Shown piece after piece: positions 15,778-24,785 of a DNA stretch of 40,540 nt. Made by a program: the position numbers and the translations under genes. The DNA lies in NCBI GenBank assembly GCA_023269565.1, contig JAHFTD010000013.1, positions 1 to 40,540 of the forward strand, in the 5' to 3' direction. Position 1 is the first letter of the stretch; every line of letters starts with the position of its first letter. The stretch comes from Opitutaceae bacterium. Its GTDB lineage: Bacteria; Verrucomicrobiota; Verrucomicrobiia; Opitutales; Opitutaceae. The notes beneath the pieces were generated by a model. It was not told the DNA's origin. It saw only the letters and a list, made by a program, of their open reading frames with translations, and did not search any database.

Positions 15778-17127
15778 ATGCCTGCTCCCGTCCAACGCCG
15801 CCTGATCTTCGCCCACATCGACGAGCCGGGCTACACGCCCGACCTCGCCTGCTACCGGCGGCACGGCGGCTACGAGGTCATGAAGCGTGCCTTCGCCCGC
15901 CCGCCCGCCGAGCTGATCGACGAGGTCAAGAAGTCCGGCCTGCGCGGCCGTGGCGGCGCCGGTTTCTCCTGCGGCCTCAAGTGGACGCTCGTTGACCGCA
16001 AAAGCGGCAAACCCATCTACCTTGTTGTCAACGCCGACGAGTCCGAGCCCGGCACGTTCAAGGACCGCTACATCATCCACCAGGATCCGCACCAGCTCAT
16101 CGAGGGCGCCATGATCACCTGCTGGGCGAACAACGTGCAGCAGGCCTACATCTACATCCGCGGCGAGTTTCCCCACGGCGCCCGCATTCTGGAGAAGGCC
16201 ATCGCCGAGGCCCGCGCCGCCAACCTCGTGGGCAAAAACATCCTCGGCACCGCCTATTCGTGCGACCTCTTCGTGCACCGCGGCGCCGGCGCCTACATCT
16301 GCGGCGAGGAGACCGGCCTCATCGAGTCGCTCGAGGGCAAGCGTCCCTATCCGCGCATCAAGCCGCCGTATTTCCCCGCCGTGCTCGGCCTCTACCAGTG
16401 CCCGACCATCGTCAATAATGTCGAGACACTCTGCCACGTGAAGCACATCGCCGACCTGGGGGGCGACGCCTACGCGCGCATCGGCACGCCCAACAACACC
16501 GGCACGCGCATCTACTGCGTCTCCGGTCATGTGCAGCGCCCCGGCTACTACGAGTTCGAGTGCGGCAAGATCACGATGGGCCAGCTGCTCCATGAGGTCT
16601 GCGGCGGCCCGCTCCCCGGCCGGAAGTTCAAGGCCGTCATCCCCGGCGGCTCCTCGGCCAAGGTCCTCCGTTTTGGCGAGAAATTTAATATTAAGCAGAA
16701 GGACGGCTCGATGAGCGAACTCGGCGTTGAGGATTTGCCGCTGGACTTCGACACCCTCGCCGCCGCCGGCACGATGGGCGGCTCCGGCGGCATCATCGTG
16801 ATGGACGATTCCGTCAACATGGTCGAGGCGCTCGCCAACCTCAACGCGTTCTACGCTCATGAGAGCTGCGGCCAGTGCACACCCTGCCGCGAGGGCTCGC
16901 TCTGGATGAAGAAAATCTCCGCGCGCATGGTCCACGGCGGTGCGCGCCCGCAGGATGGCGAGCTGCTCAAGAACGTCGCCGACCAGATCGCCGGCCGCAC
17001 CATCTGCGCCTTCGGCGAAGCCTGCGCGTGGCCGACGCAGAGCTTCGTCCAGAAATTCGGCGACGAATTCGCGGGCTATTCCGCGGCAAAGAAAGAACCG
17101 CCCGCCGAGAGCGTCCCGCTCATCTGA
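15778..17127 (+). CDS. nuoF: NADH-quinone oxidoreductase subunit F (NADH/FMN, N3 cluster)
   Basis: The 449-residue 51 kDa-type subunit oxidises NADH through FMN. The glycine-rich nucleotide motif GLRGRGGAGFSCGLKW (residues 54-69), ADESEPGTFKDR (87-97) and AYICGEETGLIESLEG (172-187) are present. The N3 [4Fe-4S] cluster is ligated by Cys364, Cys367, Cys370 (ESCGQCTPCREG) and Cys410. Length and motifs match standard NuoF. Nine bases separate it from the preceding small gene and nine from nuoG. Confidence 0.96.
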   Translation: MPAPVQRRLIFAHIDEPGYTPDLACYRRHGGYEVMKRAFARPPAELIDEVKKSGLRGRGGAGFSCGLKWTLVDRKSGKPIYLVVNADESEPGTFKDRYIIHQDPHQLIEGAMITCWANNVQQAYIYIRGEFPHGARILEKAIAEARAANLVGKNILGTAYSCDLFVHRGAGAYICGEETGLIESLEGKRPYPRIKPPYFPAVLGLYQCPTIVNNVETLCHVKHIADLGGDAYARIGTPNNTGTRIYCVSGHVQRPGYYEFECGKITMGQLLHEVCGGPLPGRKFKAVIPGGSSAKVLRFGEKFNIKQKDGSMSELGVEDLPLDFDTLAAAGTMGGSGGIIVMDDSVNMVEALANLNAFYAHESCGQCTPCREGSLWMKKISARMVHGGARPQDGELLKNVADQIAGRTICAFGEACAWPTQSFVQKFGDEFAGYSAAKKEPPAESVPLI

Positions 17128-17136
17128 TTTTCCGCG

Positions 17137-18840
17137 ATGTCTGCCCCCGCCAAACCCGACCTCGTTACCGTCAACATCGACGGGCGCGATCTCGCCGTGC
17201 CCAAGGGCACCAACGTCATCGAGGCGGCGCGGCAGCTCGGCATTGAGATCCCGCATTACTGCTACCACCCGAAGCTCTCCGTCGTTGGCAACTGCCGCAT
17301 GTGCCTTGTCGAAATGGGCCTCCCCGCGGTGGACCCCGCGACCAGGCAGCCGTTGCTGAATCCGGCCACGGGCCGGCCGCGCGTCAACTGGATGCCGCGC
17401 CCGCAGATCGGCTGCGCCACCAACGCCATGCCGGGCCTGCACATCCGCACCAACACCCCGCTAGTCAGGGAGTGCCGCGAGGGCGTGACCGAGTTTCTCC
17501 TCCTCAACCACCCGCTCGACTGCCCCATCTGCGACCAGGCGGGCGAGTGCCGGCTCCAGGAATTCTCCACCAGCTACGGGCGCGGCTACTCGCGCTTCGT
17601 CGAGCAGAAGAATGTCAAGCCCAAGCAGACCCGGCTCGGCCCGCGCGTCATGCTCGACGACGAGCGCTGCATCCTCTGCTCGCGCTGCGTCCGCTTCTGT
17701 CAGGAGGTCGTGCACGACGACGTCCTCGGTTTCACCGATCGCGGCAGTTACAGCACGCTGACCTGCTACCCGGGCCGGCAGCTGGAGAACAATTATTCGC
17801 TCAACACCGTCGACATCTGCCCGGTCGGCGCGCTCACCTCGACCGACTTCCGCTTCAAGATGCGCGTCTGGTTCCTGAAGGCCACCCCCGGCATCGACCC
17901 GGAATCCTCCGTCGGTGCCAACACCGAGGTCTGGAGCCGCGAGGGCGTCATCTACCGTATTACCCCGCGGCGTAACGACGAGGTGAACGACACTTGGATG
18001 GCCGATTCCGGCCGCACGCTCTACCAGCAGGTCCACGCTGCTGACCGCCTGGCCGGTTACACCATCGACGGCCAGGCCACCGCGCCCGACATGGCGCTCA
18101 AGGCTGCCGCCGACCTCCTCGGGAGCGGCCGCGCCGCCGTCGTCGGCTCCGGCGGGAATAGCGTCGAGGAACAGTTTCTCGCGAAAAAGATTTCCGCGGC
18201 GCTCTCCGCACCTGCCATGCTCGTCAGCCGGGTGGGGCAGGGCGACGGCCTCCTCGTCTCCGCCGACCGCAACCCGAACGTCCGCGGCGCGCTTGTCACC
18301 GGGCTCATCTCCGCGCTGCCGGCGCCGCAACTCGCCGCCCTCGGTGCCGACATCGATACGGGCAAGGTAAAGATCATCCTCACTCTCGGCGAAGACCTCA
18401 CCGCCGCCGGCCTCACCTCCGCGCAGCTGGCGAAGGTTGCCATCGTCTACCTCGGCACGCACCGGAACGCCACGAGCGCCGCCGCGCGCGTCGTCATTCC
18501 GACCCTGACCGTGTTCGAAAAGAACGGCATGTTCATCAACCAGCAGTTCCGCCTGCAAAAATTCGCCCGCGCCGTCCCCGGGCCGCACGGCGTGGCCGAC
18601 GACCTTGTTACGCTCAGCCGCCTGCTCGCCGCACTCGGCGGCGGAACAATTGTCCCCGACCTTCACTCGCTCTGGGCCGTGCTCGCCGTCGAGGTGAAGC
18701 CGCTCGCGGGCATCTCCTACGCCAGCCTGTCCGCGACCGGACGGGTGCTCGACGCCAGCCCGTGGGCCGGCCTGCCCTTTGTCGAGGGCGAGTCGCTCCA
18801 CTTCAAACCCGCCGCGCAACCCGCGGCCGCCACCGCCTGA
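17137..18840 (+). CDS. nuoG: NADH-quinone oxidoreductase subunit G, short form
   Basis: At 567 residues this subunit is much shorter than E. coli NuoG (about 908). The N-terminal Fe-S domains are complete: [2Fe-2S] N1b at Cys42, Cys53, Cys56 and Cys93; the His-ligated [4Fe-4S] N5 at His125, Cys129, Cys132 and Cys138; N4 at Cys178, Cys181, Cys184 and Cys228. The following segment resembles the molybdopterin-oxidoreductase lead-in (YRITPRRNDEVNDTWMADSGR) but lacks all cysteines for the extra cluster N7, with Ala where the WLCD-type cysteine normally sits. The remaining C-terminal domain is a reduced, non-catalytic version. Confidence 0.94.
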   Translation: MSAPAKPDLVTVNIDGRDLAVPKGTNVIEAARQLGIEIPHYCYHPKLSVVGNCRMCLVEMGLPAVDPATRQPLLNPATGRPRVNWMPRPQIGCATNAMPGLHIRTNTPLVRECREGVTEFLLLNHPLDCPICDQAGECRLQEFSTSYGRGYSRFVEQKNVKPKQTRLGPRVMLDDERCILCSRCVRFCQEVVHDDVLGFTDRGSYSTLTCYPGRQLENNYSLNTVDICPVGALTSTDFRFKMRVWFLKATPGIDPESSVGANTEVWSREGVIYRITPRRNDEVNDTWMADSGRTLYQQVHAADRLAGYTIDGQATAPDMALKAAADLLGSGRAAVVGSGGNSVEEQFLAKKISAALSAPAMLVSRVGQGDGLLVSADRNPNVRGALVTGLISALPAPQLAALGADIDTGKVKIILTLGEDLTAAGLTSAQLAKVAIVYLGTHRNATSAAARVVIPTLTVFEKNGMFINQQFRLQKFARAVPGPHGVADDLVTLSRLLAALGGGTIVPDLHSLWAVLAVEVKPLAGISYASLSATGRVLDASPWAGLPFVEGESLHFKPAAQPAAATA

Positions 18841-18845
18841 CGTTC

Positions 18846-19988
18846 ATGAACGAACTCTGGACCAGCCTTCCTCCCGTCGTGCAGCTCTTCGTGAAGGGCG
18901 TCGCGGTGATCGCGATCATCTTCCCGCTGGCGGGGGCGTGCTCGCTGGCCGAGCGGAAGGTCTCTGCGTGGATCATGGGCCGGCCGGGTCCGAACCGCGC
19001 CATTCCGTTCTGGTTCGAGTGGGTGCCGGTGCTCGGCCCGTTCCTGCAGAAACTCGGCGTCTTCCACTTGATGTCCGACGGCCTGAAGATGCTCTTCAAG
19101 GAGGACTCGCTGCCCGGCCACGTCAACAAGCCTTACTTCATCCTCGCGCCGGTGCTGGCGATGGTTCCTGCGTTCACCACGGTCACGGTCGTGCCGTTCG
19201 GCGCCTACCTCGACTCCGCCGGCCGGCTCGTGCCGCTGATGCTGGCCAACGTCGACGTCGGCATCCTCGCGGTGTTCGCGGTAGGCTCGCTCGGCGTCTA
19301 CTCGCTCATCATCGCCGGCTGGTCGTCGAACTCGAAGTATCCCTTCCTCGGCGGCGTGCGCGCGTCGGCCCAGCTTATTTCCTACGAGCTCTCGATGACG
19401 CTCGCCGTGCTGCCCGTCTTCCTCTGGACCAACGCCCCCGGCGCCGCCGGCTCGCTCAGCCTCGTGCGCGTGGTCGAATTCCAGAGCGGCACCGGCCTGT
19501 GGAGCGGGATGTGGTTCGCGTTCCTCATGCCGCTCTCGGCGTTCATCTTCCTCGTCACGCTCTTCGCCGAGACGAACCGCCTGCCGTTCGACATGGCCGA
19601 GGGCGAGGCGGATCTCGTCGGCGGCTTCCACACCGAATACGGCGCGTTCAAGTGGTCGCTCTTCTTCGTCGCCGAGTATTCGCACATGCTCGTCGGCTCG
19701 GGCGTGTTCGTGCTGCTGTTCCTCGGCGGCTGGAACCCGCTGCCGTGGGTGCCGCTCGCGCGCGCCGCGGAGTGGCTGCACCTCGCCGGCCAGCCCGTGC
19801 TGCTCGGCCTGCTCTCCGTCGCGATCTTCCTCGGCAAGATCATCCTGATGATTTTCCTCTTCATGTGGGTGCGGTTCACGTTGCCGCGCTTCCGCTACGA
19901 CCAGGTGATGAAGCTCGGCTGGCAGCGACTGTTGCCCCTCGCCATCGCCAACCTCATCGTCTACGCGATCCTCATCGCTTCCCTGTAG
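18846..19988 (+). CDS. nuoH: NADH-quinone oxidoreductase subunit H
   Basis: The 380-residue membrane subunit joins the peripheral and membrane arms and lines the quinone channel. It has about eight helices and the family motifs AERKVSAWIMGRPGPNRA, QLISYELSMTLAVLPVF and FAETNRLPFDMAEGEADLVGG, which hold conserved acidic residues of the E-channel. ATG 18846 lies five bases after nuoG; upstream in-frame sequence is a shadow of nuoG. The protein is somewhat longer than E. coli NuoH (325) through extended loops and C-terminus. Confidence 0.95.
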   Translation: MNELWTSLPPVVQLFVKGVAVIAIIFPLAGACSLAERKVSAWIMGRPGPNRAIPFWFEWVPVLGPFLQKLGVFHLMSDGLKMLFKEDSLPGHVNKPYFILAPVLAMVPAFTTVTVVPFGAYLDSAGRLVPLMLANVDVGILAVFAVGSLGVYSLIIAGWSSNSKYPFLGGVRASAQLISYELSMTLAVLPVFLWTNAPGAAGSLSLVRVVEFQSGTGLWSGMWFAFLMPLSAFIFLVTLFAETNRLPFDMAEGEADLVGGFHTEYGAFKWSLFFVAEYSHMLVGSGVFVLLFLGGWNPLPWVPLARAAEWLHLAGQPVLLGLLSVAIFLGKIILMIFLFMWVRFTLPRFRYDQVMKLGWQRLLPLAIANLIVYAILIASL

Positions 19989-20006
19989 CCCCTTGCCCCG
20001 AACGCC

Positions 20007-20546
20007 ATGGCCGTCATTCCCGTCCAACGCCAACCTCTCAGCCTCGCGGAGCGCACCTACGTCCCGCAGATCCTGGCCGGCCTGCGCGTCACGCTGCGGC
20101 ATTTCTTCGCCCCGAATGTCACCCTCTCATATCCCGAGCAGCGCCCGGCCATCCCGCCCGGCTACCGCGGCGTTCCCACCTTGGTGAAGGACCCGCTTGG
20201 CCGCGAAAAATGCGTCTCGTGCCAGCTCTGCGAGTTCGTCTGCCCGCCCAAGGCCATCCGCATCACGCCGGGCGCGATCCCCGCTGGCACGCCGGCCGCC
20301 CACGTCGAGAAGGCCCCGCAGGCCTTTGACATCGACATGCTGCGCTGCATCTACTGCGGCCTCTGCGAGGAGGTCTGCCCCGAGGAGGCCATTTTCCTGC
20401 AGAACCAGTTCTCGATGTCCGGCTACAGCCGTGACGAGATGGTCAACCACAAGGACCGCCTCTACGAACTCGGCGGCACGCTGCCCGACTCGCATTTCAA
20501 GTGGGACAAGAAGAAGGAGGCCGCGGCCCACGGCAACGCGCACTGA
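20007..20546 (+). CDS. nuoI: NADH-quinone oxidoreductase subunit I (2x[4Fe-4S])
   Basis: The 179-residue ferredoxin-like subunit carries clusters N6a and N6b. Two CxxCxxCxxxCP motifs are present: Cys69, 72, 75 and 79 (CVSCQLCEFVCP) and Cys114, 117, 120 and 124 (CIYCGLCEEVCP). The N-terminal helix region (ILAGLRVTLRHFF) is the usual membrane-surface anchor. It follows nuoH by 18 bases and precedes nuoJ by three. Confidence 0.95.
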   Translation: MAVIPVQRQPLSLAERTYVPQILAGLRVTLRHFFAPNVTLSYPEQRPAIPPGYRGVPTLVKDPLGREKCVSCQLCEFVCPPKAIRITPGAIPAGTPAAHVEKAPQAFDIDMLRCIYCGLCEEVCPEEAIFLQNQFSMSGYSRDEMVNHKDRLYELGGTLPDSHFKWDKKKEAAAHGNAH

Positions 20547-20549
20547 GCC

Positions 20550-21059
20550 ATGACCGACACGTTCTTCACCCTCTTCGCCACCCTCACCGTCGTCAGCGCG
20601 GCGCTCGTCGTCGTGCATAAGAACGCCGTGAACGCCGCCATGTGCTTCCTGCTCAGCCTCGTCGGCGTCGCGGGTCTCTTCGTGCTGCTCGACGCCTACC
20701 TGCTGGCCTTCGTGCTGCTCCTCGTCTACGCGGGCGCCGTCGTCTCGCTGTTCCTCTTCATCATCATGCTGCTCGACACCCGGCCGGAGGAGCAAAAACC
20801 GTTCCGGCTGATGACGGTCGCCGGCGCGACGCTGGGCGGCGCGCTGCTGCTGGTGTGCGGCTCCTCCCTGTTTGCCCGCGCCCAATTCAGCGGCGCCAGC
20901 GCCGTCGAGCCGGTCGGTGCCGCGCTTAAACCCTACGCCGAGCAGCTCTTCACCACCTACCTCCTGCCGGTGCAGGTCGTGGGCTTCCTGCTCCTTGCCG
21001 CCATGCTCGGCGTCGTCGTGCTCAGCCGGAAATACGAAAAAACGGAGGGCGCGTCATGA
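20550..21059 (+). CDS. nuoJ: NADH-quinone oxidoreductase subunit J
   Basis: The 169-residue membrane subunit has about five helices. Its most conserved part, [32 protein letters not shown] (here [16 protein letters not shown] and [19 protein letters not shown]), contains the TM3 glycine/tyrosine region whose pi-bulge contributes to coupling in complex I. It starts three bases after nuoI and overlaps nuoK in an ATGA. Confidence 0.94.
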   Translation: MTDTFFTLFATLTVVSAALVVVHKNAVNAAMCFLLSLVGVAGLFVLLDAYLLAFVLLLVYAGAVVSLFLFIIMLLDTRPEEQKPFRLMTVAGATLGGALLLVCGSSLFARAQFSGASAVEPVGAALKPYAEQLFTTYLLPVQVVGFLLLAAMLGVVVLSRKYEKTEGAS

Positions 21060-21364
21060 TTCACCCCACGCTCACCGCCTACCTCGTGGTCAGCGCGCTG
21101 CTCTTCGGGCTCGGCTTCTTCGGCGTGCTGCTGCGCAAGAACACCCTCATCATCTACCTTTGCCTCGAGCTGATGCTGGTGGCCTCGATGGTCGCGCTTG
21201 TGGCCTTCTCGCGCTTCAACGGCACGCTCGACGGCGATGTCTTCGTCTTCTTCGTCCTCACCATCGCGGCGGCCGAGGTCGCCGTCGGCCTCGCCCTCAT
21301 CGTCGCGCTCTTCCGCCGCCGCCATACCGTCCAAGTCGAAGAACTTAACTTCCTGAAGCACTGA
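21056..21364 (+). CDS. nuoK: NADH-quinone oxidoreductase subunit K
   Basis: The 102-residue three-helix subunit resembles the MrpC antiporter family. [17 protein letters not shown] contains the conserved TM2 glutamate, and a second acidic position lies in [27 protein letters not shown] sequence inside nuoJ, a few bases before the ATG, is one of the few clear ribosome-binding sites in the operon. Length is standard. nuoL begins one base after its stop. Confidence 0.95.
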   Translation: MIHPTLTAYLVVSALLFGLGFFGVLLRKNTLIIYLCLELMLVASMVALVAFSRFNGTLDGDVFVFFVLTIAAAEVAVGLALIVALFRRRHTVQVEELNFLKH

Positions 21365-21365
21365 C

Positions 21366-23237
21366 ATGTCGCTCGCCCAAATGGTCCTCGCCATCCTCCT
21401 GCTGCCGCTCGGCGCCGCAGCAGTGATCGCACTGTTCCTGCGGAAACAGGGTGCGCTGGCCTCCTGGGTCTCCGTTGCCGCGGCCGGCGCCGTGGTTGCG
21501 CTGACCCTCCCGCTCGTGTTCCTCCAGGCCGGTGCAACCGGCTCAGTCGAGTGGCTTCGCCTCGGCTCACTCACCGTCTCGCTGGGCTTCAAGCTCGACG
21601 ACCTCGCGCGGCTCATGCTCTTCGTGGTCAGTTTCGTCGGCTTCCTGATCCACGTCTTCTCGCTCGGTTACATGCGCAACGACCCGGCCCGGGCGCGCTA
21701 CTTTGGCGGCTTGTCCATTTTCATGTTCTCGATGCTGGGCATCGTGCTCGCCGACAATCTTTTCATGCTTTTCGTCTTCTGGGAACTGGTCGGCTTCAGC
21801 TCCTGGCTGCTCATCAACCACTGGCACGAGCGGCAGTCCGCGGCCGACGCCGCGAAGAAGGCCTTCATCGTCAACCGCGTCGGCGACTTCGGGTTTCTGC
21901 TCGGCATCGTGATGTGCTGGTGGCTCAACGGCACGGTCAATCTTTCCGAGCTCGACGCGCGGCATATCGTCAGCGCCGCGGTGCCGCTGCTGCTCTTTTG
22001 CGGTGTGCTCGGCAAATCCGCGCAGATGCCGCTGCACGTCTGGCTGCCCGACGCGATGGAGGGCCCGACGCCGGTCTCCGCGCTCATCCACGCCGCGACG
22101 ATGGTCGCCGCCGGCATCTACCTGCTCTGCCGCGTCAACGTCCTCATGGTGCCCGAGGCACTCAACATCATCGCCAGCGTCGGCACCGTTACCGCCGTCT
22201 ACGCCGCGCTCTGTGCGGTCGTGCAGCGCGACATCAAGAAAATCCTCGCTTACTCCACGCTCTCCCAGCTCGGCTACATGGTCGCCGCGTTCGGGTTGGG
22301 GTCGACACACATTGTATTGCGCAAAGTGGGCGTAGTAGTGGTGGATCTTTGGGCGTCCTTCGGCGTCGGTGCCGCGATGTTCCACCTCACGACCCACGCT
22401 TTCTTCAAGGCGCTGCTCTTCCTCGGCGCCGGCTCGGTCATCATCGGCTGCCACCACGAACAGGACATCTTCAAGCTGGGCGGACTGCGGAAGAAGATGC
22501 CGCTGACTTTCGCCACCTTCACCATCGGTGTCCTCGCGATCATCGGAATGCCTGGTCTCGCCGGCTTCTTCTCCAAGGACGCCATTCTCTACTTGGCGAT
22601 GGAGAAGAGCACCCCGATCTTCCTCGCGCTCGCCTTCACCGCCGTGCTGACCGCGTTCTACATGGTCCGCCTGTGGAAGATCACCTTCTTTGGCGAGGCG
22701 CGCTCCGCTGAGGCCAAGCACGCCACTGAAAACGGAATCAGCATGACAGTTCCGTTGCTTGTTCTCGCCATCCTGTCCGTAGTCGGCGGCTACAGCGGCG
22801 TGTTCGGCAGGCTCGCCGGCCGCGTGGCGGATCTGGTGCCCGACGCGGAAGGTTCCGCGCATACGACCATCCTGCTCGTCTCACTCGGCGTCATGTCGCT
22901 CGGCGCCGGTGCGGCGTGGTTCTTCTATCCGGCCGCGGGCACCGACGCGCTCGAGGCGAAGTCCTCCGTCGTGTTCAGCTTCTTCGTGGCGCTGAAGGAG
23001 TCCTTCGATCGGGTCTACGGCTACTACGTCGCGAAAATCCAGCAGCGCTTCGCCATGGTGCTGAACTTCCTCGATAATATCGTTCTCGCCGGGTTCATCA
23101 TCCGCGGCCTGGCCGGGCTCGTCGGCCTGCTCGGCTACGGCGCCCGCGCGCTGCATACCGGCAACCTGCACGCCTACGTCTACTGGTTCCTGCTCGGCAC
23201 CGTGCTCCTCTGGGCTTTCGCCACCGGCTTCTTCTGA
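21366..23237 (+). CDS. nuoL: NADH-quinone oxidoreductase subunit L
   Basis: The 623-residue antiporter-like subunit lies at the distal end of the membrane arm and contributes to proton translocation. Family motifs include VFWELVGFSSWLLINHW with the conserved TM5 glutamate, PLHVWLPDAMEGPTPVSALIH with TM7-8 residues, and FHLTTHAFFKALLFLGAGSVI. Between GYMVAAFGLGS and FGVGAAMFHLTTHAFFK there are 18 extra residues (about 314-331, THIVLRKVG...DLWAS) not found in the NuoL proteins I know; their codons (GTA, CTT, TTG, ATT, ACA) are unlike those around them. The C-terminal lateral-helix region follows. The frame stays open across the insertion. Confidence 0.95.
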   Translation: MSLAQMVLAILLLPLGAAAVIALFLRKQGALASWVSVAAAGAVVALTLPLVFLQAGATGSVEWLRLGSLTVSLGFKLDDLARLMLFVVSFVGFLIHVFSLGYMRNDPARARYFGGLSIFMFSMLGIVLADNLFMLFVFWELVGFSSWLLINHWHERQSAADAAKKAFIVNRVGDFGFLLGIVMCWWLNGTVNLSELDARHIVSAAVPLLLFCGVLGKSAQMPLHVWLPDAMEGPTPVSALIHAATMVAAGIYLLCRVNVLMVPEALNIIASVGTVTAVYAALCAVVQRDIKKILAYSTLSQLGYMVAAFGLGSTHIVLRKVGVVVVDLWASFGVGAAMFHLTTHAFFKALLFLGAGSVIIGCHHEQDIFKLGGLRKKMPLTFATFTIGVLAIIGMPGLAGFFSKDAILYLAMEKSTPIFLALAFTAVLTAFYMVRLWKITFFGEARSAEAKHATENGISMTVPLLVLAILSVVGGYSGVFGRLAGRVADLVPDAEGSAHTTILLVSLGVMSLGAGAAWFFYPAAGTDALEAKSSVVFSFFVALKESFDRVYGYYVAKIQQRFAMVLNFLDNIVLAGFIIRGLAGLVGLLGYGARALHTGNLHAYVYWFLLGTVLLWAFATGFF

Positions 23238-23240
23238 CCG

Positions 23241-24776
23241 ATGAACTTTCCCGACAACGCCCGCCTCCTCCAGCTCGCGATCGCTACACCGCTCGTGTCG
23301 GCGCTGGTCATTGCGCTCGGGCGGCCCAAGCGCCACGCGCTCAAGCTGGCCGCCGCCGCCTTCGCGCTGCCGGCGCTCATCGCGATCAGACTCTGGGCGC
23401 AGTTCCCGGCCGGGGCGGGTGCCGATTACCAGTTTGCCAGCCGGCTCGACACCGGGCTGGCGGGCTTCGGCATCAGCCTGCAGCTCGGGCTCAATGGCGT
23501 CTCGATGCCGCTGTTTGTGCTCGCCGGCATCGTCGGGCTGGCCGCCGGGCTCTACGCGCTGCGCTCCGGCGCCGAACGCCTGAAAATCTATCTGCTGCTG
23601 CTGCTCGTCATGCAGGGCGGCCTGCTCGGCATGTTCGCGTCGGTCGACCTGTTCTATTTCTACTTCTTCCACGAGCTGGCGCTCATCCCGACGTTCCTCA
23701 TGGTCGGCGTCTGGGGCGGGCGCGACCGCAACTACGCGGCGATGAAGATGACCATTTACCTGACCGTGGGCGCGATGCTCTCGCTCGCCGGCCTGATCGC
23801 CATCTACGTGCAGAGCGGCGCGCAATCCTTCGATCTGGTCACGCTGCGCGCCGAGCTGGCGGCGCACCCGCTGCCCTTCACGGTGCAAAAGCACCTCTTC
23901 GGCCTGCTGCTGTTTGGCTTCGGCACGCTCGTCTCGCTCTGGCCGCTGCACACCTGGGCGCCGCTCGGCTACGGCGCCGCGCCCAGCTCCACCGCCATGC
24001 TGCACGCCGGCGTGCTGAAGAAATTCGGTCTCTACGGCCTGCTGCAGGTCGGCCTGCCGCTGCTCCCGCAGGGCGCCCAGCACTGGGCCTGGACGCTCGC
24101 GCTGCTCGCCGGGCTCGGCAACGTGCTGGGCCTCGGCTTCGTGACGATGGCGCAGCGCGACCTCAAGCAGATGCTCGGCTACAGCTCGGTTATGCACATG
24201 GGTTACTGCTTCCTCGGCATCGCCAGCCTCTCGGTCATCGGCGCCGGCGGCGTCGTGCTGTTGATGGTGGCACACGGGCTTTCGGTGGCGCTGCTCTTCC
24301 AACTCGCTACCTGCATCCACCATCGCACACAGACCTTCGACCTGACCGAAATGGGCGGGCTCGCGCGCAAGGCGCCCGTGCTGGCCGCGTTCTTCGCCGC
24401 CGCCATCTTCGCCAGCATCGGCCTGCCGGGCTTCGCCAACTTCTGGGGCGAGCTGGCGATCTTCGTCGCGCTGTGGAAATTCTCGCCGTGGATCACCGCC
24501 GTAGCTGTCGCCGGAGTCGTCATTTCCGCCGTCTACGGTCTTCGCGCCGCCGCGCGCATCTTCTACGGTCCGCCGAGCGAGGCCTTCCAGCGCGCCGCTG
24601 CCGCGCAGCCGCCGGCCGACCTCGACTGGAAGGAGCGCCTGCCTGCGCTGTTGCTGCTGGCGACGCTGCTGTTCATCGGCTTCTGGCCGCGCGCGGTCTC
24701 CGACGCCGCCGACGCCGCGCTGCGCGCCAGCCTCCCGGCTGTCGTGCCGACCGCCACCGTCACCTTTCACCGCTGA
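23241..24776 (+). CDS. nuoM: NADH-quinone oxidoreductase subunit M
   Basis: The 511-residue antiporter-like subunit shows YFYFFHELALIPTFLMVGVWGG, with the TM5 glutamate used in proton transfer, and LWPLHTWAPLGYGAAPSSTAML followed by HAGVLKKFGLYGLLQ with the TM7 lysine. QRDLKQMLGYSSVMHMGYC is another typical segment. It starts three bases after nuoL, and nuoN follows nine bases after its stop. Length is close to the family norm. Confidence 0.95.
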   Translation: MNFPDNARLLQLAIATPLVSALVIALGRPKRHALKLAAAAFALPALIAIRLWAQFPAGAGADYQFASRLDTGLAGFGISLQLGLNGVSMPLFVLAGIVGLAAGLYALRSGAERLKIYLLLLLVMQGGLLGMFASVDLFYFYFFHELALIPTFLMVGVWGGRDRNYAAMKMTIYLTVGAMLSLAGLIAIYVQSGAQSFDLVTLRAELAAHPLPFTVQKHLFGLLLFGFGTLVSLWPLHTWAPLGYGAAPSSTAMLHAGVLKKFGLYGLLQVGLPLLPQGAQHWAWTLALLAGLGNVLGLGFVTMAQRDLKQMLGYSSVMHMGYCFLGIASLSVIGAGGVVLLMVAHGLSVALLFQLATCIHHRTQTFDLTEMGGLARKAPVLAAFFAAAIFASIGLPGFANFWGELAIFVALWKFSPWITAVAVAGVVISAVYGLRAAARIFYGPPSEAFQRAAAAQPPADLDWKERLPALLLLATLLFIGFWPRAVSDAADAALRASLPAVVPTATVTFHR

Positions 24777-24785
24777 GCTGACGCC

